From contig CM075765.1 in NCBI GenBank assembly GCA_037974665.1, positions 9,593,501 through 9,657,500 on the forward strand: a stretch of DNA of 64,000 nt, read 5' to 3'. Under the pieces are notes generated by a model. It worked only from the letters and a program-made list of their open reading frames with translations. It did not search any database and was not told the origin of the DNA. This DNA is from Ehretia macrophylla (taxonomy: Eukaryota; Streptophyta; Magnoliopsida; Boraginales; Ehretiaceae). The position numbers and the translations under genes are program-made. Positions 57,558 to 64,000 of this stretch are shown in pieces; positions within the stretch are counted from its first letter, which is position 1; every line of letters begins with the position of its first letter.

Positions 57558-58957
57558 TGTTTGTTTCCTCCATGTTCATGAAAATTTTTGAATATGAATT
57601 ATGTAACTGAACACCGTTTTCCATCACATTGCCCGTGTATTATTTTTTCTTTTGTTTATCCAAAATATTTTTCACGTGTGATTTTAATCTCTTTTTTATT
57701 TAATATTTTTTTGTTTAAAATGTATACTAAATTAACATTCAAAGTTGCATGCAATCCATGATTTTTTTCAAATTGATTAAGTTGTGAATAAATTTGTACA
57801 AAAAGAACAAGATCTATTCCCTTTTCATTATATTTCTCTCTTTTATTTTCCCTTCCATTTGAGCTATAAGAATAAATTTGTATAAGTCATAAATTACTGT
57901 TGTGAATGAAAATGGAATAACCTTAATTATACATCTGAAGAGTCTATAATTAATCGTTGTTGTACACTAATAGCATATTTTTCAATGTCTTCATCGTTTA
58001 AAACTTAGATACAAGTCTTATCAAATGATTGTATTCAATTTTAAATGAAATCTTTGTTTATTAACTTGGCAAAATAAAGTATTAATCAATTAGTCACCTC
58101 AAATCAATGTCATATCTCAAAAATAAACTACAATAAGTTACAACTAACACAATGAATGCATCTTTTATAAATAAAGGAAACTCATATGAATGGTAGACAA
58201 ATGTGAATTTCACATATATATTTGTAAAAGAGTAATATTATTGAGGGAAGAGAAAAATATCGATTATTTATCTAGTTAGTAAGATTGATCCAATACTATT
58301 TTTTTTAATGTATTAAAGAATGTTTAGAATTGTGGTTCATATTTGTAGAAGAGTAATATTGCTGATATATATTTTCTTTCCCTTCTGCATATACATGAGT
58401 TGTTAAAATTTAAAAGCTAGTAGTTTTACTTATCCCATTCTTTGGCCTTTCTACAAAAATGGAAGAATAAAATTTTTTATTTTAGATAATGAGTTAAATT
58501 CATTTTGCCCTATGAGTTTATTGCAAAGTCCCAAACACCCCCATGAGCTTCTATAAATACCCAGATTCCCCCATAAGATTAAACTCTGTTAATTTTTTTA
58601 ACAGTCAAACCATTTGACTGATTGCAATTACCTTTTTGCCCATATATTATATATGTATTTTTTATTTTTCTTTCCTTTACATTTTCTTGTGCTAATTCTT
58701 TTTTCCTTTCTTTTTTCTTCCACCCTTTTTCTTTTACTTTTCTCCTTCCTTCTTCCCTGTACAAGCCCCAACACCATTACTACCACCTCAAGACACCCCA
58801 AGCTCACCGGACACTAAACATACACTGACACACACACAAACACCATTAAACCTGTGCGCATCCACAAATACACCCACTCACCGCAAACATCATCAACCAC
58901 TTCATTCATCACCGAAAAATAAAAAAATCAAAAATTTTATGATAAAAAATAAAAAAA
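57558..58957. other. AT-rich spacer
   Basis: No gene is supported. The pyrimidine-rich region 58650-58760 codes for nothing recognisable. Confidence 0.6.
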
Positions 58958-59602
58958 TGAAAATTATAAGTTTGGCTTGTACAAGATTCAAACTTAGGAC
59001 CTTTTGCCTGATTTTAGCTTGTTTGCCACTAGGCTGGGGATATCCCTTGGCATCAAAAGGACATGAAAAATGCTTTATTCTCTTTACTATTAAAAAAATG
59101 AAAATTTTAAGTTTAGCTTGTGGAAGATTCGAACCTAAGACCATTTGCTTGAGTTTAAGATTGTTTGCCACTAGGGTGGTGGGGATATCCATTAGGATCA
59201 AATGGACATGAAAAATGTTTTATTCTCTTTACTGTTAAAAAAAATGAAAATTTCAAGTTTAGCTTGTGCAAGATTCAAACCTAGGACTTTTTGCTTGAGT
59301 TTAAGATTGTTTGCCGCTAGGCTGGGAAAATCCATTGACATCAAATGGACATGAAAAATACTTTATTATCTTTACTGTTAAAAAAAGGAAAATTTAAGTT
59401 TAGCTTTGTTTGAGTTTAAGATTGTTTGCCGCTAGGTTGAGGATATCCCTTGGCATCAATTTGGACATGAGAATTTCTTTATTCTCTTTATTGTTAAAAA
59501 ACAAAAATTTTATGCTTAGCTTGTGCAAGATTCGAACCTAAGACCTTTTGCTTGAGTTTAAGATTGTTTGCTGCTAGGCTGAGGATATCCCTTGATATGA
59601 AA
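58958..59602 (+). repeat. tandem array, about five units of roughly 142 bp
   Basis: Units begin at about 58958, 59099, 59244, 59387 and 59502. A full unit reads tgaaaattttaagtttagct, then agattcgaacctaagacc, ttgtttgccgctaggctg, gatatcccttggcatcaa and ttattctctttactgttaaaa. Unit 4 lacks the gattcgaacc part and units 4 and 5 are shorter. The repeated gattcgaacct resembles the inverse of a tRNA/SINE B box (GGTTCGAATC). Confidence 0.85.
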
Positions 59603-59803
59603 TGGTAAAAAAATGAAAATTTTAAGTTTACTGTTAAGAAATAATTTATTATTCTCTTTAATGGTAAAAAAAATGAATTTCAATTTTAAAGTCATTGTCC
59701 ATTGTAATTTTATTAGATATACAAAGCTTAGTATTTTTAATTTTATTGTGTTTGGTATACCGTAACAATAATGCTTTATATTATAGTTGGAAGTTTTACA
59801 AAG

Positions 59804-60780
59804 ATGGATTTGAGCCCGATTCCTCCTAATGATGTTGACCACTCATCAAACATGCAACATCTAAGTAAAGAAGAAATATGTCAAATGACATTTTCGTCCA
59901 AAGATGATGCATTCAACTTCTATAACAATTATGTGCATGCTATTGGATTTAGTGTCAGGAAAGGTACGATTCATAGAGATAAATTAACTGGTGAAGTGTT
60001 GAATTGTCAATATGTTTGTCATTGCGAGGATGAGCGGAGTAAGGATTACTAAGATATGCTGAACAGACAACGAGAGCATCGTGCATTAACAAGATGTGGT
60101 TGTAATGCAAAATTTCGTATTAGGCTCAACAAATTAACTATGCAATATGTTGTTACGACATTCATTGAAGAACATAATCACGAGTTAGTACCCACATACG
60201 GCGTGTCATTCCTCCGCTCACACAGACATGTTGATGATAGACACAAGGATGTAGTGCACGCTTTGAATCAATCTGGTGTAAAAAAAAATAGTCATGGATT
60301 TTTTTAATTGTATGACTGGAGGTTATTAGGACGTTTCTTTACGTGAGTAAAAAATACTCAGCGATGTGAGGGTATGAATGTATTTATGAACAGTTTCCTT
60401 GGAACTGACCGAAAGCTAGTAGACTTCGTAAGGGACTACCATCGAGCACTGAAGCGCATATGAATTAATGTCGTCGAACAAGAAGTGAAGACAAACTATA
60501 CGAAGCCAGTCCTTACCATTCTGCTGGTAGAAATCGAGCGTCATGCATCTAATGTGTATACGCGAGTAGTGTTCATGAAGATAAAAAAACATATTGAGTT
60601 GCAAGCGATGCTTTGGCACGATGTACTTATCTCCCATAATACTAATTCTCATACTTATATCATTGCTTATTACAATAATAAAAGGTTAGTACGTCATGTT
60701 TTGTTCAATAGGGTGTCATTGCAGATAAATTACAAATGTAAAAGGTTTATGTCGACCAGTCTGCTGTGGAAATTATAAAA
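59804..60780 (+). pseudogene. FAR1-type gene remnant lacking the MULE domain
   Basis: It starts after an AG acceptor-like site: MDLSPIPPNDVDHSS. Then comes a FAR1 DNA-binding domain: MTFSSKDDAFNFYNNYVHAI, GFSVRKGTIHRD, CQYVCHCED, a TAA at 60050-60052, and TRCGCNAKFRIR, VVTTFIEEHNHELV with the zinc ligands Cys, Cys and His-x-His. After about 60307 the frame decays; a later part (YTRVVFMKIKKHIELQAM near 60560) resembles the region after the MULE transposase domain. The domain itself is missing. FAR1/FHY3 proteins derive from Mutator-like transposases and the decay suggests a transposon copy. Confidence 0.8.
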
Positions 60781-61970
60781 AGGGAAAAAAAAATATACTT
60801 TTATCCATACCAAGGTGGTCACGAGTTCTTTTATCTCGCTTCTCTGCTTTGCCGCTGGAAGAGTATCATAAATGCTCACCTTGTCGTGGATAAAGTCAAT
60901 TATGCATAATAACCAGTGGCTATTAGCGTAATTGATATGCAAGAACATCTGCCATAAACACATAACACTTTTTAATCACAAACAACATAGGGTCCACATT
61001 TATAAACTTACATGGTATATCAATGTTTTTAAATTGGAAAAGGGACAAAAAAAAAATCGATACCTTGTTGCACTCTGCAATAAAATGGCTGGTCTATTGT
61101 TTGGACCCCAATATCTCTTCCTACATGCAGCTAGATTGAATGGTTTTACATGAAGAAGTTGTTGCCATCTATAAAACCAGTTACATGTTAATGTGCATAC
61201 AATAGTAACTATTAATTTATTAAGTCATACAACTAATGGTTGATACTTTACCACGAAAGAAGTTGGTAGATAATAATAGTACAGTTCAGTTATTTTCTCC
61301 CTATAATCCTTTGTCAACAGCCACGCGAAAGCATTAATAATCTAGAGATATTATAGCAAAAAAGTTGGTTAGCTACGAATAGACAATATATAAATGACAT
61401 ATGATGACTACTATTTTGGCTTATTCAACAAGATACTCACGGAGCCAATGAGCAATCGACTGGGCAGTAGACATTGCATCTCAGACCGCACTATACCCCC
61501 AACTTCAGTGTCCACGACCAATTCCCTATGAGATAACTAAGGATGTTAAATTAACTTCTTGTTAATTACAGAAGTCTAAAGACCAAGTCAAATACTAAAC
61601 GTGGATCATTGTCTTCTTGTGTTAAAAAATCCCACAACTTCTTGTCATATTTCATCAACTTGTGTGCAAGTTCGGCATTAATCTGGCCTTGATAACTTTG
61701 ACCGACGACATCATCTCCATCATCGTCTTCAGAGATGATGACGTCATCGGCCGTGTCATCTATCTCTTCATCACTATCTTTATCATCGCCAACGGGAAAT
61801 TCAGCATTGATTACCGCGTTTGTATTGTCGTTAGGTAGTAACATCCACACCAGCTTGGTCAACTCTTCAATACTGCGAGTGCATTTGTCAACCTTCTCGT
61901 TCAACGTTATCGTGCCTCTATATTGTTTTGATTCTTTTACAAATTTACTATGCACAAAAAATGTAAACAT
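60781..61970 (-). pseudogene. Ulp1-type (C48) protease-like gene remnant
   Basis: The minus-strand start region at 61970-61566 gives KFVKESKQYRGTITLNEKVD and a strongly acidic segment (DDKDSDEEIDD). Following exon-like pieces read LLPSRLLIGS, INAFAWLLTKDYREKITELY (61345-61255), HVKPFNLAACRKRYWG and, near 60930-60840, NYANSHWLLCIIDFIHDKVS then IYDTLP. The SHWLL and IYD features are the His/Asp part of the C48 catalytic site. The Cys region is not found. Such genes are carried by Mutator-like (Kaonashi-type) elements. It faces the FAR1 remnant tail-to-tail. Confidence 0.68.
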
Positions 61971-62016
61971 TAATTAAAGTATACAAATTCCTTAAAAATA
62001 TCATGAACAACCATCA

Positions 62017-62305
62017 GTGGCAGAGCCAGGCACTGAACATCAGGGTGTGCCATAAATTTACTTTTTATTTTCCCCTTTTATCTTTTTCTTCTTTTGCTTT
62101 CCCTTACCATCTACACACAATCACATAGAGACTCATACAAATAGACACACATACAAAGAAACGCAGCCACATATAGACATACAAGAAAACACACATATTG
62201 ACATATGCTACTATTTCCATGACAGGAAGAAAAAAAAAAAGATTTTTTCCCAAAGTTTTAGCGTGTGCCATTACACACCACAAGCTAAATGTGGCTCCGC
62301 CAGTG
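62017..62305. mobile_element. short element with 10-bp target duplication (Mutator-type MITE candidate)
   Basis: A 289-bp segment lies between exact copies of ACAACCATCA (62007-62016 and 62306-62315). The left end reads GTGGCAGAGCCAGG and the right end, inverted, CACTGGCGGAGCCAC. The interior is non-coding and rich in acacata. A 9-10-bp duplication with short inverted termini suggests a Mutator-type non-autonomous element. Confidence 0.75.
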
Positions 62306-62315
62306 ACAACCATCA

Positions 62316-64000
62316 TAAGAGAATTATAAAGATTAATGCAAAATTTTAACACCCAGTCCCACGCCTCATACTTCTTTCCATGTACGTAAACAAATTACAA
62401 ATTTCATTTATTCATTTCAATCTCTACGAGTCAGACCTCTAACCAAGCATATCTAAGCCTTATATCCAAAATCTAATGTAAATTATACCAATTCATTATC
62501 ATTCAATGGTGAATAGATTAAAGCTTTTGTACATCACTCAATTGAAACTCAATTGCATGGACGACCATTGTGAGAAAAATTACAACTTTTATAGAGTTTT
62601 GCACACAAGGATGTCCTTTTATACACAAGTCATACATGGTTTCCACAATTGTACCACCAGCAACATCAATTACAAAACAAACCCATATCAAAAGATCAAA
62701 TTTCTAAGCTAAATTCAACCTAACAACTCATCAAAGACATTGACCAAACAAATAACTCACAAAAAATATATAAAAAAAAATTCAATAGCATGCACATAAG
62801 ATCAGAACCGTACTTGCAATCCGAACTGTTTCAGTTAATAACCAAACAATTGCACAAAAATAATCAAATTTAACGATACAGCCAGAATCATGTAAGCTCA
62901 AACATCTGGATTCGATTTGGCTCTAATCCTCAAGTAAATTATTAGCCTGGACTACAGCCATAGAAAACTCTCCATTAAAATGTTGCCCTTAATCCTTATA
63001 CCAAAGGAGTCCATCTTGTCGACCACCACCGGTGTCTGAACCAGTGTGAACATGTCGATTCGTCTTTGGCTGAAAACAGGCCCTCAAAAAGTTAATGAAC
63101 CCTAATAGCATACCCCATCTTGTCCAAACAACCCTCCAAATTATCCACATCTAAAGAGCATTCAAGACAAATATACTTCATCAAAAAGAAGAATTCTCAG
63201 TATGATAAGTGACACTATAATTTTCAAATGTGAACACTGAAGGGAGTCAACAACGTGAACTATTTTTGGACTATTTTTAACCGTTGTTGTTTTCTTCACA
63301 TGCTATTTGACTTTTTGTTCCATATCTGCGTAGTCATACTTAATCTATCTGTAGCTTTCTTTTGATTAACAATATGCAAAATATCTCAAGTTTAGGCTTT
63401 GAAGTCCCATGACCAAATTTAAGTAACACGAATTATATAGCTTGTGATATCATAAATCATCTGATGTAATAATGATCTTTTGACTTCATGGCTTTTGGAA
63501 GGTTTATAGATTGTGTGGAAAGTTAACTAGACTCCTAAGCCACATAAATAAGCTACCAAATATTTGTATTATTTTTTTAATTTATTTTCATAGCGAAAAC
63601 TTCTTGCACCAAATTATTCTTTATTAAATGACACGTTTAGGTCACAAAATGCGAAATATAAATATGATAAGCAAAGTTCTTAGAGGAACAAAAACAGGGG
63701 GATAATACTTTGAAATGCCTTCATACTTTTAATTTCTAAAACTACTTATCCCTACGGTTCTATTAATTTTGATTTCTAAAACAACTTAAGTGTTGTATTT
63801 TTTGTACTATTTTTTTTAGCTTCGAACCCTAATCTTTTAATTATTAGGAAAGTAATTTATCACTAAATTGCTGTTGAATCTCGTTTGCTGTATTAGGTTG
63901 AGTTGCTCATTCAACGCTAGGCGAAAATGTTGTGTGATTTCTAACGCAAGTGCACGTATCGCAACAAGTAATAAAGTGATAAGTAAAGATTGTTCCCACG
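62316..64000. other. AT-rich region with no supported gene
   Basis: No reading frame of interest. The last roughly 70 bp (from TGTGATTTCTAACGCAAG at 63933) resemble the start of a common plant LTR family (landmark gcacgtatcgcaacaagtaa), which would continue outside the window; this is a low-confidence recognition from memory. Confidence 0.45.

Noticed and set aside
62104-62352. 82-codon minus-strand hydrophobic frame
   Set aside because: It lies mostly inside the short element at 62017-62305 and arises from acacata repeats.

Overview
This window is nuclear DNA from a flowering plant, most likely a eudicot. It is AT-rich, its genes carry GT-AG introns, and more than half of it is nested transposable elements. 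Only three host genes can be called with confidence. They are a single-exon pentatricopeptide repeat (PPR) protein on the minus strand (8770-10731), closest by recall to Arabidopsis At4g19191; a 13-exon SR-like splicing factor of the RBM39/CC1 family on the plus strand (13509-21617); and a four-exon secreted GH28 polygalacturonase on the minus strand (44318-45828). A fourth, unrecognised minus-strand reading frame at 7271-7660 may be a coding exon.

Layout from left to right. 1-1012 is AT-rich spacer. 1013-7080 is an essentially full-length L1-type LINE with a perfect 17-bp target-site duplication and three in-frame stops in ORF2. Then come the unknown exon, the PPR gene, an AT-rich spacer with fold-back repeats, and the splicing factor gene with telo-box motifs in its leader. 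22983-40547 is a degraded Sirevirus-like Ty1/copia element with 1.35-kb LTRs, an iMet primer-binding site and an extra ORF after pol. Its integrase region is split by a complete minus-strand Ty3/gypsy element of the Tat type (26760-35303). That element has its own LTRs, PBS and PPT, has lost its integrase core, and carries a three-exon reading frame antisense to gag-pol. The copia 3' LTR is cut short and runs straight into a 5'-truncated LINE tail (to 42149).

The right third holds two small elements with 9-10-bp target duplications (42246-42442 and 62017-62305), a Tourist-like MITE (43318-43724), and the polygalacturonase gene. It also holds an LTR-like block (49274-57557) split by a 6.1-kb CACTA element with TTT duplications, a tandem array of about five units of roughly 142 bp (58958-59602), and remnants of a FAR1-type and a Ulp1-type gene that face each other and are typical of Mutator-like elements.

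The three host genes are functionally unrelated (organelle RNA metabolism, nuclear pre-mRNA splicing, cell-wall pectin breakdown) and show no cluster logic. No cellular operon-like or new defence system is visible. The most interesting structures are the spliced antisense gene inside the gypsy element, the pair of related short-TIR elements, and the CACTA element with a roughly 2-kb segment of unknown origin. All family names come from reading motifs; no database search was run.
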